Part shown: positions 25,009 through 34,300 of the stretch, piece after piece
How the letters are laid out: every line of letters starts with the position of its first letter
Position numbering within the stretch: the first letter of the stretch is position 1
Assembly: GCA_947630025.1 (NCBI GenBank)
Contig: CANRFZ010000008.1
Coordinates: 62,001-126,000 of the forward strand
DNA length: 64,000 bases
DNA from: an uncultured Lachnospiraceae bacterium
GTDB taxonomy: Bacteria; Bacillota; Clostridia; Lachnospirales; Lachnospiraceae
Direction of reading: 5' to 3'
The notes under the pieces: model-generated
The model's database searches: none
Seen by the model: the letters and a program-made list of their open reading frames with translations, nothing else
What the model was told of the DNA's origin: nothing
Made by a program: the position numbers and the translations under genes

Positions 25009-26442
25009 CCGTTCATATTCCCCGCGGATGTCCTCCGTCGGCGTCTCCATCGGATAACGCCCCGTAAAGCACCCCATACAGATGCCCAGCCCGTCCACAA
25101 GTTCCGGGAGGCGCTCCGGTCTCAGATAGGCCAGAGAATCCGCGCCGATGATCTGACGGATCTCCTCCACCGAACGGTTGTAGGCGATGAGCTGCTCTCT
25201 GGCGGGAACGTCCGTGCCGAAGTAACAGGGCCACAGAAACGGCGGCGAGCTGACGCGCATATGTACTTCTCTCGCGCCCGCATCGCGCAGCATCTTGACG
25301 ATCCTGTCCGATGTCGTCCCGCGCACAATGGAATCGTCTATCATAATAATGCGCTTGCCCCTGACGGCTTCCCGGATAGCGTTCAGCTTCACCTGTACGC
25401 TGCTCTCCCGGCTCTTTTGGCCGGGCTTGATAAAGGTACGCCCGACGTAAGCGTTTTTGACAAACGCCTGTCCGTTGGGTATTCCCGACTCCATGGCGTA
25501 TCCCAGCGCGGCGCAGTTGCCGGACTCCGGCACGCCCACCACCAGATCCGCCTCCACCGGGGAGTCCATGGCCAGAAATCTGCCCGCCCGGATGCGGGAT
25601 TCGTAGACGCTGACGCCGTCCAGCCTGCTGTCCGGTCTGGCGAAATAGATATACTCAAACACGCATCTGCCGTGCGCTTTTTCGGGAAGGCACATACTTC
25701 TGTCCGATTCGATCCCCTTTTCCGGCGAGATCGTGACGATCTCTCCCGGCTCCACGTCCCGCACGAACTCTGCGCCGATCGTATCCAGCGCGCAGGTCTC
25801 CGACGCGAGGATATAGGCGTTGTCGCGTCTGCCGATGCAGAGCGGCCTGAAGCCGTAGGGATCTCTAGCGCCGATCAGCTTGCGGGGCGACATCACGATC
25901 AGGGAATAGGCGCCCTTGATCTTCTTCATCGCGCGGCCCACCGCCTCCTCTACGGTCTTGCTGTTCAGACGCTCTCTGGCGATATGGTACGCGATGACCT
26001 CCGAGTCGATGGTCGTCTGAAAGATCGCGCCGGTGTACTCCAGCTCGTGCCGAAGCTGCAGGGCGTTGATCAGATTGCCGTTGTGCGCCAGCGCCAGCGT
26101 GCCTTTCACATAATTCAATACCAGCGGCTGGGCGTTCTCCCGGGTGCTGCTGCCCGCCGTGGAATACCGCACATGGCCCACGCCGATATCGCCCTGCAGC
26201 CTGTCCAGAATATCCGGCGTAAAGTTCTCGTTGAGCAGTCCCATCTCCTTGACGCTCAGCACCTTTCCCTTGGGGCCGGCGGTGTCGCTGACCGCGATGC
26301 CGCAGCTCTCCTGCCCTCTGTGCTGCAGGGCAAAGAGCCCGTAATAGACCGTGGATGCGACGTTGTTGCCGTCAAAGTCATAAATGCCGAATACGCCGCA
26401 CTCCTCGCCGGGCTTTTCCGCTTGTTCCGTCTCCGTGTTCAT
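25006..26442 (-). CDS. purF: Amidophosphoribosyltransferase
   Basis: PurF makes phosphoribosylamine from PRPP and glutamine, the first committed step of purine synthesis. The 478-residue protein starts MNTETEQAEKPGEECGVFGI; Cys15 should become the N-terminal nucleophile after removal of a short propeptide. The PRPP loop appears as IIMIDDSIVRGTT. C-terminal CMGCFTGRYP and upstream cysteines fit the [4Fe-4S] type-B enzymes. ATG 26442 is the first with a reasonable site (GAGAGGATGCAGT). Confidence 0.96.
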   Translation of the reverse strand: MNTETEQAEKPGEECGVFGIYDFDGNNVASTVYYGLFALQHRGQESCGIAVSDTAGPKGKVLSVKEMGLLNENFTPDILDRLQGDIGVGHVRYSTAGSSTRENAQPLVLNYVKGTLALAHNGNLINALQLRHELEYTGAIFQTTIDSEVIAYHIARERLNSKTVEEAVGRAMKKIKGAYSLIVMSPRKLIGARDPYGFRPLCIGRRDNAYILASETCALDTIGAEFVRDVEPGEIVTISPEKGIESDRSMCLPEKAHGRCVFEYIYFARPDSRLDGVSVYESRIRAGRFLAMDSPVEADLVVGVPESGNCAALGYAMESGIPNGQAFVKNAYVGRTFIKPGQKSRESSVQVKLNAIREAVRGKRIIMIDDSIVRGTTSDRIVKMLRDAGAREVHMRVSSPPFLWPCYFGTDVPAREQLIAYNRSVEEIRQIIGADSLAYLRPERLPELVDGLGICMGCFTGRYPMETPTEDIRGEYER

Positions 26443-26527
26443 ACTGCATCCTCTCTTTCGATTTGAATTTCCACGTATACCGTCCCTCGCTTGTCTATTC
26501 ATGATCCGCCGTCAGCAGGCTTCCACC

Positions 26528-27715
26528 CTACTGCTGGTATTTCTTCTCATATTCCTCCACGGCTGCCATGACCTCCGCGGCGTACTGGGGATATTTTTCC
26601 ACCAGCTCCTTGATCTCCCGCTGGGATTTGCCCGCCACCGTCTCCCGGTTATATTCCATCCTGCGCCGCAGGGACTGCCGCCTGATAATCAGGTTGTGCC
26701 GGATCTCCACCATCTCCTTGGGATCGAGGATCGCCTCCGTCTGGTGGAGCCAGATCGCGGGGTCTTTGATCTGATAGCGCTTCAACATCTGCAGAAGCTC
26801 CTGCTGGCTATAGTCCAGCTCCAGCTCCGCCTTGCGCATCTTCTCCCGCTCCTCTTTTTCGGTCTTATAGTTCTCCCACAGATCCAGAAGCTCCTGCGCG
26901 CCGGAGACGCCGTATTTCAGATACAGATAGTCCAGCAGATTGGTGTTATTGACATACCGTATCTTCACCTTGTTCTGCAGGAGGATGATCTTATTGATGC
27001 CGATCTCCACCCGGCGCAGCTCCCTTCTGGCGTCCACATGGCGCACATAGACCAGCGTGATGGCCAGCGCCGCGGCAGCCGCCGTCACGAAGTAGCCCGC
27101 CTTGGTCTCCATATCCAGAAAGAACTGCAGGAAAAGCAGCAGCAGAACGCACAACGCCAGCGCCGCCACACAGATCACCGCCATGCCCCTTGTATCGGAG
27201 ATAATGCGCATCACTTCTTTTTTGCGGTACAGATAAGCGTATTTCTCGCCTTCCAGCCTGCTCAGATCCTGCCGGATCAAGCCCTGATAGTCCTCCGTCT
27301 CTTTCAACTTCTGATAGCCTTCCTCTACCTCGTCTTCGATCTTTTCCATATGTTGGAACTGCTCGTCCGTGATGCGGCGCGGGCGCTCCATAAAGCCGCT
27401 CTTACTGTCCTGCAGCTTGGCGACCTGTCCGGCGCACTCTTTCAGCTCGTCGCTCTCCTCGGGCGGCAGCGCCTCGATCTCCTCCATGTCTTTCAGATAG
27501 GAAGTGACCATGTCGTATTCGTAGGTCAGATTTTCCAGCTCTTTGGTGGCGTCCGCCATCCGCTCCAGACAGTTGCGCACATAGTCGTCGCGCTGCTCTT
27601 TGTTGTGGAAGTCGATCTGGTAGGGGGCCTGTTCCTCGCCCCACTCCCATTCCGCCTCGTCTGCTTCCTGTCCGCCACGCCTAAACAACCCGGTTATCTT
27701 CCGAAACAAACCCAT
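26528..27715 (-). CDS. Coiled-coil membrane protein of the DUF5716/DUF5717 operon
   Basis: The 395-residue protein has a basic N-terminus (MGLFRKITGLFRRGG) and a long acidic coiled-coil region (about 40-165). Two adjacent membrane helices follow (GMAVICVAALALCVLLLLF and AGYFVTAAAAALAITLVYV, about 177-225), then a second charged helical region to the end. Both long domains should face the cytoplasm. I do not recognise a named family. It is the last gene of a four-gene operon, 18 bp after the 281-residue protein, and may anchor the complex to the membrane. Confidence 0.75.
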   Translation of the reverse strand: MGLFRKITGLFRRGGQEADEAEWEWGEEQAPYQIDFHNKEQRDDYVRNCLERMADATKELENLTYEYDMVTSYLKDMEEIEALPPEESDELKECAGQVAKLQDSKSGFMERPRRITDEQFQHMEKIEDEVEEGYQKLKETEDYQGLIRQDLSRLEGEKYAYLYRKKEVMRIISDTRGMAVICVAALALCVLLLLFLQFFLDMETKAGYFVTAAAAALAITLVYVRHVDARRELRRVEIGINKIILLQNKVKIRYVNNTNLLDYLYLKYGVSGAQELLDLWENYKTEKEEREKMRKAELELDYSQQELLQMLKRYQIKDPAIWLHQTEAILDPKEMVEIRHNLIIRRQSLRRRMEYNRETVAGKSQREIKELVEKYPQYAAEVMAAVEEYEKKYQQ

Positions 27716-27733
27716 CGTTCTCTCCGTTCCGTA

Positions 27734-28579
27734 TCAATGATACATATCCCGATATGCCGCCTTCAGCTCTACGGCCAGCTTTTCGATCTCCTGATAATAT
27801 TTCACGCTGGCGCCGCCCGCGCCGCTGCCCTCCTCTTTAAAGACCTGCAGCGTAAAGAGCATCCGGTTCTCGTCCGTGCCCTCGAACTGGCCGTAGGCGC
27901 GGTTCATCTGCCGCTCCACCTGCAGCGACGCGCTATGGTACTCCGGGTGGGCGGCGATGTATGCCAGATAGTCCTGCTCGCTGCCCTTGATCCGCAGCGA
28001 CGCCAAGTGCATCTGCAGGCTCTCCTCGCTCCCGTCCGCCTCGTAAGCCTCCAGAAACCTCTGTGCCGCCGCATCGAACAGAAACAGATTGGCGCAGGCC
28101 ACACCCATATTGTGCAGTATTTTGGCCCGAAATATCACATCCGCCTCCGGAATCTTCTCCAAGAGCCCGTGATACTGCCCCAGCGCGGTAAAATATTTCC
28201 GGTTCTGCAGCATATAGTCCGCCTTGGCCTTGGCCCGCTCGAGAGGGCTGAGCCCTTCGTTGTTCTTGACGGTCTGCTCGGCGTAATTGATGATCTCCGG
28301 CGGGTACAGGCGGACATACTCCAATATGGCGCCCACAAACGCCATCGTGGAGCCGTTCTGGTTCATCAGCGACGAGAGCGTGTGCGCCAGCTCGCTGAGC
28401 CCGCACTGCTCGTCCAGCCATTGTACCAGCTCGCGCCTCATGATGTCCTCGTCCAGAAGCTCCGCCCTCTCCACAAAGAGGTAGCACAGTTCTTCCACCG
28501 AATGCAGGTTTACATAAAATTTTTCCACATAGTAAGGCACTTCGGCCTCTCTGCCGGTTTCCAGTATCGCTTGGCCCAT
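27734..28579 (-). CDS. Helical (TPR-like) protein of the DUF5716/DUF5717 operon
   Basis: The 281-residue protein starts MGQAILETGREAEVPYYVEK. It has no signal peptide or membrane helix. The middle resembles TPR helices: RAKADYMLQNRKYFTALGQYHGLLE, then AKILHNMGVACANLFLFDAAAQRFLEAYEAD. This suggests a scaffold or adaptor. Start ATG 28579 has GGAGG 14 bp upstream, a long spacing, but no alternative start exists in the open frame. It lies between the Hsp70-like gene (113 bp) and the membrane protein (18 bp). Function unknown. Confidence 0.7.
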   Translation of the reverse strand: MGQAILETGREAEVPYYVEKFYVNLHSVEELCYLFVERAELLDEDIMRRELVQWLDEQCGLSELAHTLSSLMNQNGSTMAFVGAILEYVRLYPPEIINYAEQTVKNNEGLSPLERAKAKADYMLQNRKYFTALGQYHGLLEKIPEADVIFRAKILHNMGVACANLFLFDAAAQRFLEAYEADGSEESLQMHLASLRIKGSEQDYLAYIAAHPEYHSASLQVERQMNRAYGQFEGTDENRMLFTLQVFKEEGSGAGGASVKYYQEIEKLAVELKAAYRDMYH

Positions 28580-28692
28580 GTCGTCCGCTTTATCCTCCGT
28601 ACTGCCGCCGCCGTATCTTCTGTTATGCCGCGTTTCTCCGGACTGCCCTCCCGCTATGCAGCGCCGGCTTCTCCCGCCGGCCTGTTCTCCTG

Positions 28693-30006
28693 TTATGGCA
28701 GTTCCAGCGTCTCCTTCCAGACCTGCCCGGAAGCGGGATAGAAATCCCCGAAGCCTAAATCCGTCACCGTGACGTGCACCGTCTCCGGCGCGCTCATCTC
28801 CATCTCCAGACGATATTTGGTATAAGGCGCGCCGTCGCTGCCCGCGCCCGTCAGCGTCATTTCCCTCGTCTCCGCGTTCCGGCCCGTGAGGGGCGTGATC
28901 ACAAAGGCAAGTTTCCGCTCTCCCGTCAGCAGGATCTCGCAGCGCTTCTCCACATCGTACCAGTTCTCGCCGGCGTCCAGCAGCGCATAGTAGGACTCCT
29001 TGCCCCGGCGCAGGACGTGCATCCCGATATTGGATTTCAGCTTGTCCCGGCCGAGAAAGACGTGGCCGCTCCCGATTTCGCCCGGCTCCAGTCTCTCCAG
29101 CAGGCCATAACACGCGCCCTTGCTGAAAAGGTTATTTCCTTGAAAAACTCTCCTATTACGGCAGAGAAATTGCAGCGATTCCTTCTGCCACTCGCCCTTG
29201 AAGCCGTCTCCAAGCAGATAGGCGGAAGATACGATCCTGCCCCGGCACATTTCCTGCAGGATGCCCAGCAGACGCTCATCCGCCAGCCTGTAGGCGTCTT
29301 CCCGGACCGTCTCCTCCTCGTTCTCGTCCGGCACGACCAGCGTCTCACATACCTGCTCGTCGATCAGCACCACGACCGGCGTCGTCTTCCTGTTGCACTC
29401 CATGCGGTACGTCTTCAGGCGCGTGCCGTCGTGCTCGCAGGCGATTACCTGATAATGCCACAGTTCGGCGGGCTGGTGCAGCATAAAATAATAGAAACTC
29501 TCCGTGTGCCCCTGAAAGTAGATCCGCTTCGTCTTCAGCCCCAGATTGGCCGTAACCCGCGACAGAATCTCCACCATCCGGTCGTCCGGCGCATCCACCG
29601 TAAACATGATCGCATCGATCCTGTCAATGGGCGCGATCAGATTCATCAGCGTCAGGCTCCGTTTCAGGAACAGCGTCAGCAGCGCCACCGGATCATAGCT
29701 CTCCCCGTCCAGCTCTACCTGCTCTCCCTTCCGGGCCAGCGACAACAGGCCGTCCACCGGGATCATGTCCTCGTCGCCGGCGCATTTGACGGCGTCCTTG
29801 CCGTAAAGCCACTGGTTCGTGCCTGCCCGCTTACATAACATCGTCGGGATATTGTACTGCTTCGTCCCCACCACGGTGGCGACGGTGTCCGGCTCCTCCT
29901 CGCCGTAGAGCAGATAGCTGATCTGGGAATACTTCTCGCCCAGATCGTAGCCAGCCAGCACGCTTCCCTTATGCAGTTTTTCTTTTTCCTTCTTCTCAGA
30001 AAACAT
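28693..30006 (-). CDS. Hsp70/actin-like protein, DUF5716 family
   Basis: The 437-residue protein has the start of the actin/Hsp70 ATPase fold: phosphate-1 loop VLAGYDLGEKYSQISY, then KQYNIPTMLCKR and WLYGKDA as in Hsp70. IDAIMFTVDAP follows, and late SAYLLGDGFKGEW plus NNLFSKGACYGLL matches the adenosine motif. The phosphate-2 motif (normally D-x-G-G-G) is replaced by ACEHDGTRLK, so hydrolysis may be weak or absent. A beta-rich C-terminal region (about 360-437) looks like a DUF5716 C-terminal domain. It lies 9 bp after the 1190-residue gene, with SD AGGAG. Confidence 0.8.
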   Translation of the reverse strand: MFSEKKEKEKLHKGSVLAGYDLGEKYSQISYLLYGEEEPDTVATVVGTKQYNIPTMLCKRAGTNQWLYGKDAVKCAGDEDMIPVDGLLSLARKGEQVELDGESYDPVALLTLFLKRSLTLMNLIAPIDRIDAIMFTVDAPDDRMVEILSRVTANLGLKTKRIYFQGHTESFYYFMLHQPAELWHYQVIACEHDGTRLKTYRMECNRKTTPVVVLIDEQVCETLVVPDENEEETVREDAYRLADERLLGILQEMCRGRIVSSAYLLGDGFKGEWQKESLQFLCRNRRVFQGNNLFSKGACYGLLERLEPGEIGSGHVFLGRDKLKSNIGMHVLRRGKESYYALLDAGENWYDVEKRCEILLTGERKLAFVITPLTGRNAETREMTLTGAGSDGAPYTKYRLEMEMSAPETVHVTVTDLGFGDFYPASGQVWKETLELP

Positions 30007-30015
30007 ATCCTGCTC

Positions 30016-33000
30016 CTAGCGCATCCGGAAGATCTCCCGCGTCATATAGTCGCATACATAATACTCCCGCATCAGGCCGTCCACCGTATTGTAGTCGTGC
30101 ATCGTCATGCCGATCATGATGTCGTTGAGCACCGAAAAGCGGCTGCCCGTGCTCTCCTGCCCGATCTCGCTCCTGTTGACGGCGCCGCTCAGCGTGAGCT
30201 GCTCGCCTCCCGCCGTCTCCTCCGTGATGTAATACTGCAGCCTCTCCCCGAAAAACAGGATAAACTCCTTGACGCACAGGCCGGCGAACACATCCCGCAT
30301 TTCCTCCCTGCGGTACTGCGCCTCCCCGCCGCCGTCGGTCTGTATCACGTAATGAATGACGGCTCTGGCGCCCGGCCCGGCGTGGTACTCCACGATGGTC
30401 TTGTCCTGATACTCGTCCATCTGCGGAATATATCCCTGATATTCCTTGTAGACTTCCAGCACGACGCCCTGATCCGTCAGCTCCGTCAGAAAATCGCAGC
30501 ACACGGCCCGGATGCCCTCGTCCTGCTCCTCCTTATTCTCCGCGTAATACCGCAGAAAAGCGATCTTGCACACGAGGGGAACCGGCGCGTCCTCCCGGTA
30601 CTGCTGCCTGACCACCGCAAAGAGATACGGCTCGATGATCTGTCCGCCGATCACATGGTCATAGCAGCACTGCGCCGCAAAAGCGGAGACCAGCGTCTCG
30701 TTACCGCCGCTCTGCACATAGGCGCGGAAAATATCCATCTTTTCTCCCACGTGCGCCCCTGTATAGAGCATCTGGATAATCATCCGCTCGCACAGTTCCC
30801 GCGTGTCCATCCGGAAATCGTCTGCGATTTTCCATATGTCGCGCATCTCCTTCAAACTGCCGTTAAAATGGCGGATCAGATATTGCAGCACGTTTTCGTC
30901 GTACTTTCCTTTTCTGACCACATAACAGAGGATGCCCGTCATCGTCTCGTCCTCCGGGAAGTCCTCCTGGTCCAGCAGACGGCTGCAGAGCTTCACCAGC
31001 ATCTTGGCGTCCACGCCGTAGGGCCCGAAGCGGCACACCCATGCGTATGCCTCCTCGTACATCCCCCGCACGATCATATAGCGGATGATCTCTTTGCGGT
31101 CGTGTCTGGACACATCCTGCGGCGTCAGCTCCAGCAGATAGTCGTCCAGCTCCCGCATCCTGTCTTTTTCATAATAAAACCGCACCAGCATCATGCGGAT
31201 CTCCCGCCGGAGAGGTTCCTCCACCCGGTCGGAGGCGGCCAGCAGCGCGAACAGATCCGCGTTGTCATCCTGCACCGCGAACGTGTTCTGGTATTCAAAG
31301 CAGATATAGACCGCATAGCCCGGATCGTCCCGCACAAAAGGCGCGATCATAAGCGCCAGTTTCGCCGGACTGATGAGCTGCTGCACGCCGTACTCCACCG
31401 TGGCCGTGTAGCGGTTGCCCTCCGCGTCGCCCAGCAGGATGCGGCAGTCGGAATCATAGACGGAAACCTGCGCCCTGCCGTCCGCCAGCGGATAACACTC
31501 CTCGCCGACGCCGTGGGGGTACACGAGGAACAGACGGTCGATCCGCTCGTTGTCCACGGTGACTTCCCGCCGGAAAAGCAGCGCCGCCAGATGCCGCGCG
31601 GTCTCCTCGTCTATCATCGTCAGGCTGACCAGATGCCGGTACAGATAGGCCAGATCCGGATTGATCCGCTCCCGCCTGATCTGCTCCGTGACAAACCGCT
31701 CCATCGCCGCGTGGTAACTCACATAGACGTCCGTCATCGTCTCCCGGTGCCTGTGCACATAGGCGTACAGATAGGCCGTGATCTCATAGCTTAAATCGCT
31801 TTGGTAGGCAAAATAGAGCAGCACCGCCTTGGGCAGCGGGCCGTCGTACTGCGGCGGCAGAGACATCATATAATATTCGTAGAGCCGCGTAATCCTGAGA
31901 TTCTGTTCCACGCCCGCCCGATACCATTTGAAATAGTCCGCTCCGCAGCGGCTGCCCTTGATCAGCAGCGTGCAGATCGCGTGCAGGATGTCGCTCTTAG
32001 GCTGCATCTCGTAGAAGCCCTGCAGGATGGCAAAGACGTTGTCGGAATAGTTTTTCATCTTCTGGGCCAGATAGACCGTCTGCATGACCAGTTCTTCCTG
32101 CATCAGCCCTTTTTTGACGGCGTAGCGGAGCACCTGAATCTCCATCTCGTCCAGTTTCAGCAGCATGGACGGATTCGCGCACAGAAGATTCCACGCCTCG
32201 ACATAGATCACCGGCGACCGGCAGCGGTACCGGAACAGTTCCTCCAGAAGTTCCCATCTGCGGGCGGGATTCCGCACATACTCCTCCGACAGATACATCA
32301 TCAGCCATGCGATCCGCCAGTTGCCCCGGTTCCGCTGATAGACTTCGGCCACCTCCGCAGCCGCCTCGTCCACATAGCGCTCATCCCGGCTGTAGAGCGT
32401 CGTCAGATACAGATAATAGCACCACAGTTCCGGCTGCTCCCGCTGCGCGGCCATCGCCTGCGCTTCCTGCTTCTCGATCATCCACTTGGCTTCGTTGTAC
32501 CGTTCTTCCGTCAGGAGAAGCTGCGCCCGGAATAGCTGATAGACCGTCTCCTTGCCGTCCAGCTCCGTCAGTCCGGCCAGCACCTTGTCCGTCTCCGTCA
32601 TCCACGTTTTCGTGCCGATCTTTTTTAACCGGAACGACTGGTAATATTCCATCAGCTCCACCGTCAGGCGGTTCTTTTCCCGGTGAATGCCAAGCGCCTT
32701 GTGCCCGCTCGCATGAAGGACGACAGTGACGGGGATTCTGACCGACGTATGCTCCTGAGACAGGACGATACATCCGTAGTTGCTGCCGCCGTGCAGCTTT
32801 TCCAGATCCACATAATAATAGACACGGTAGATATTGCCCAGAAAATCCGCATCCAAGACCGTATTCTGCTCCACCCGCAGAAATCCGCCCTCCGTCTCCA
32901 CCCGCAGGCGGGTATAGCCCCAGCCGTTCCTGTTCACCACCAGCGCATAGCGCGCCGACTCCTCCGGGTTCTCGATCCGGACGGACGTCTCCTCGGGGAG

Positions 33001-33588
33001 AAACTCCACCGGCTTTTTCTTGTTGATCTCTATCAGAAATTCCTCGACGTTGTGCTCGTTGCCGGGCACGGCGGATAGCCCTTTATAGGCGGCATAGAAT
33101 TTTCTGTCGCTGCCGGACAGAACCGTCCGGAACTCCTCCGAATAAAACAGTCTGACGGCCTCGTCCCAACTGCTCTTGGCCAGATTCGTAAAGTGGAACA
33201 GATTCTTGACGCTGCCCATGCTGGAAACCACGGCGGGCGCCGCGACCGAAACGGTAAAGGGCAGATAGTATTCTCCCCGGTTGGAGATCATATGGAACGC
33301 GCCGCGGACTTCCTCGCCCTCCTCCATGCCGTGGGAGTCAAACCGGTAGTGGATCTCGTCCTCGCTGCCGGAAAACGTCCTGGTCAGGCATTCCATCCGC
33401 AGATCCGTGGACAGAACGCGGCCCTCCGTCACCTGTCCCTCCGGCCCGTACACGCCGAAGAAATCCTCCACGACCTCATCCGCATGGAGGGACAGTTCGA
33501 TGCGCGGACAGGAAAAGTCCAGCGATCCGTTGTCGGTATGAAATTTTCCGTTCAGAATTTCTTCCGCCGCCTGCCGCACGCTTCCCAC
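30016..33588 (-). CDS. Large DUF5717-family protein
   Basis: The 1190-residue protein starts at GTG 33588 behind AAAGGATC. The first ~340 residues are beta-rich (repeated short strands such as YYLPFTVSVAAPAVVSSMG and IPVTVVLHASGHK), suggesting immunoglobulin-like sandwiches. Residues about 340-1190 are long alpha-helical, with helix pairs reminiscent of TPR or HEAT solenoids (RYGVKKG-type segments, VYLAQKMKNYSDNVFAILQGF, YMIVRGMYEEAYAWV). No signal peptide or membrane helix is seen. It leads the four-gene operon and probably works with the Hsp70-like protein. The activity is unknown. Confidence 0.75.
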   Translation of the reverse strand: MGSVRQAAEEILNGKFHTDNGSLDFSCPRIELSLHADEVVEDFFGVYGPEGQVTEGRVLSTDLRMECLTRTFSGSEDEIHYRFDSHGMEEGEEVRGAFHMISNRGEYYLPFTVSVAAPAVVSSMGSVKNLFHFTNLAKSSWDEAVRLFYSEEFRTVLSGSDRKFYAAYKGLSAVPGNEHNVEEFLIEINKKKPVEFLPEETSVRIENPEESARYALVVNRNGWGYTRLRVETEGGFLRVEQNTVLDADFLGNIYRVYYYVDLEKLHGGSNYGCIVLSQEHTSVRIPVTVVLHASGHKALGIHREKNRLTVELMEYYQSFRLKKIGTKTWMTETDKVLAGLTELDGKETVYQLFRAQLLLTEERYNEAKWMIEKQEAQAMAAQREQPELWCYYLYLTTLYSRDERYVDEAAAEVAEVYQRNRGNWRIAWLMMYLSEEYVRNPARRWELLEELFRYRCRSPVIYVEAWNLLCANPSMLLKLDEMEIQVLRYAVKKGLMQEELVMQTVYLAQKMKNYSDNVFAILQGFYEMQPKSDILHAICTLLIKGSRCGADYFKWYRAGVEQNLRITRLYEYYMMSLPPQYDGPLPKAVLLYFAYQSDLSYEITAYLYAYVHRHRETMTDVYVSYHAAMERFVTEQIRRERINPDLAYLYRHLVSLTMIDEETARHLAALLFRREVTVDNERIDRLFLVYPHGVGEECYPLADGRAQVSVYDSDCRILLGDAEGNRYTATVEYGVQQLISPAKLALMIAPFVRDDPGYAVYICFEYQNTFAVQDDNADLFALLAASDRVEEPLRREIRMMLVRFYYEKDRMRELDDYLLELTPQDVSRHDRKEIIRYMIVRGMYEEAYAWVCRFGPYGVDAKMLVKLCSRLLDQEDFPEDETMTGILCYVVRKGKYDENVLQYLIRHFNGSLKEMRDIWKIADDFRMDTRELCERMIIQMLYTGAHVGEKMDIFRAYVQSGGNETLVSAFAAQCCYDHVIGGQIIEPYLFAVVRQQYREDAPVPLVCKIAFLRYYAENKEEQDEGIRAVCCDFLTELTDQGVVLEVYKEYQGYIPQMDEYQDKTIVEYHAGPGARAVIHYVIQTDGGGEAQYRREEMRDVFAGLCVKEFILFFGERLQYYITEETAGGEQLTLSGAVNRSEIGQESTGSRFSVLNDIMIGMTMHDYNTVDGLMREYYVCDYMTREIFRMR

Positions 33589-33675
33589 CGATCCTTTACA
33601 TAGATATTAAAATTATACCATTTATCTGCCGATCTGTCCAACAGATTGCATTTTTTCATGCGGCTTAAAAAATGG

Positions 33676-33724
33676 TTGACAAGTGTCTACCTATTTGCTA
33701 ATATGATAGTCATGCAGGTAGACA
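33676..33724 (+). promoter_or_regulatory. blaI-type promoter and operator
   Basis: A -35 TTGACA (33676-33681) and -10 TAATAT (33699-33704) are 17 bp apart. The inverted repeat TGTCTACCT (33684-33692) / AGGTAGACA (33716-33724) brackets the -10, a fitting site for the repressor encoded just downstream. Confidence 0.75.
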
Positions 33725-33764
33725 TATGTATACCTTTTTTAAGAATGCAGGAGGAACAGAGAAA

Positions 33765-34139
33765 ATGGTCGGTTTATCGGACGGGGAATGGAAGATCATG
33801 AATTATCTGTGGGAGAGTCAGGGCGGCACGGTCACGGAGATCACGGCGGCGCTGCTGGACGAGACGGCATGGGACAGACACAGTATCATCACCATGCTGA
33901 GCCGCATGGAGAAAAAGGGCGCGGTGGCGCACAGGCAGGGAAGCCGCGCCAAAGTCTTCTATCCCGTCGTGTCCCGCAGTGAAGTTTCGATGGAGGAGAC
34001 GCGGGGATTTCTGCAGAAGGTGTACCGCGGCAGTCTGGGCATGATGGTCAATGCCATGGTGGAAGATCAGGCGTTGTCGCAGGAGGAAATCCAAGAATTG
34101 TACGATATTCTCGAACAGGCGAAGCACAGAGACAAATAG
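33765..34139 (+). CDS. BlaI/MecI-family repressor
   Basis: The 124-residue winged-helix repressor starts MVGLSDGEWKIMNYLWESQG and includes DRHSIITMLSRMEKKGAVAHRQ (recognition region) and VFYPVVSR. The C-terminal helices form the dimer interface cut during induction in BlaI. ATG 33765 is chosen over upstream starts because GCAGGAGGAACAG precedes it. It is followed by the M56 peptidase gene, with leader-repeat copy A3 inserted between them. Confidence 0.93.
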   Translation: MVGLSDGEWKIMNYLWESQGGTVTEITAALLDETAWDRHSIITMLSRMEKKGAVAHRQGSRAKVFYPVVSRSEVSMEETRGFLQKVYRGSLGMMVNAMVEDQALSQEEIQELYDILEQAKHRDK

Positions 34140-34144
34140 GGGCG

Positions 34145-34300
34145 GCGTAAACGCTCCGGAAAGAGGCTAAGTGTGAAAAATCACGCTGATGCGCTGATTT
34201 TTCACACGGGAATTTGTGCCGGAGCGTCACAAATTCCCCTGATGGCAGACGCGAATTTGAGATTCGCGTCGCCCCGTCGCGTAAACGCTCCGGAAAGAGG
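34145..34300 (+). repeat. Leader-repeat family A, copy 3, between the repressor and M56 genes
   Basis: The element is bounded by a 22-bp direct repeat (34145-34166 and 34279-34300, containing GTAAACGCTCCGGAAAGAGG). Inside, a TGTGAAAAATCA/TGATTTTTCACA hairpin comes first. Next is the hairpin GGGAATTTGTG-CCGGAGCGT-CACAAATTCCC (34208-34238), and then GACGCGAAT/ATTCGCGTC, which replaces the AATTCC/GGAATT hairpin of copies 1 and 2. It ends 6 bp before the M56 start. Confidence 0.85.

Noticed and set aside
26384-28741. Very long open frame on the plus strand (785 codons) opposite the coiled-coil and TPR-like genes
   Set aside because: It has Arg/His/Leu-rich composition, no ribosome site and no domain pattern. 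The minus-strand genes have proper starts, spacing and protein-like sequence. It is an antisense shadow caused by high G+C third positions.
29971-31794. 607-codon plus-strand frame opposite the DUF5717-type gene
   Set aside because: Same reasons: biased composition and no start signal, and the opposite strand carries a coherent operon.
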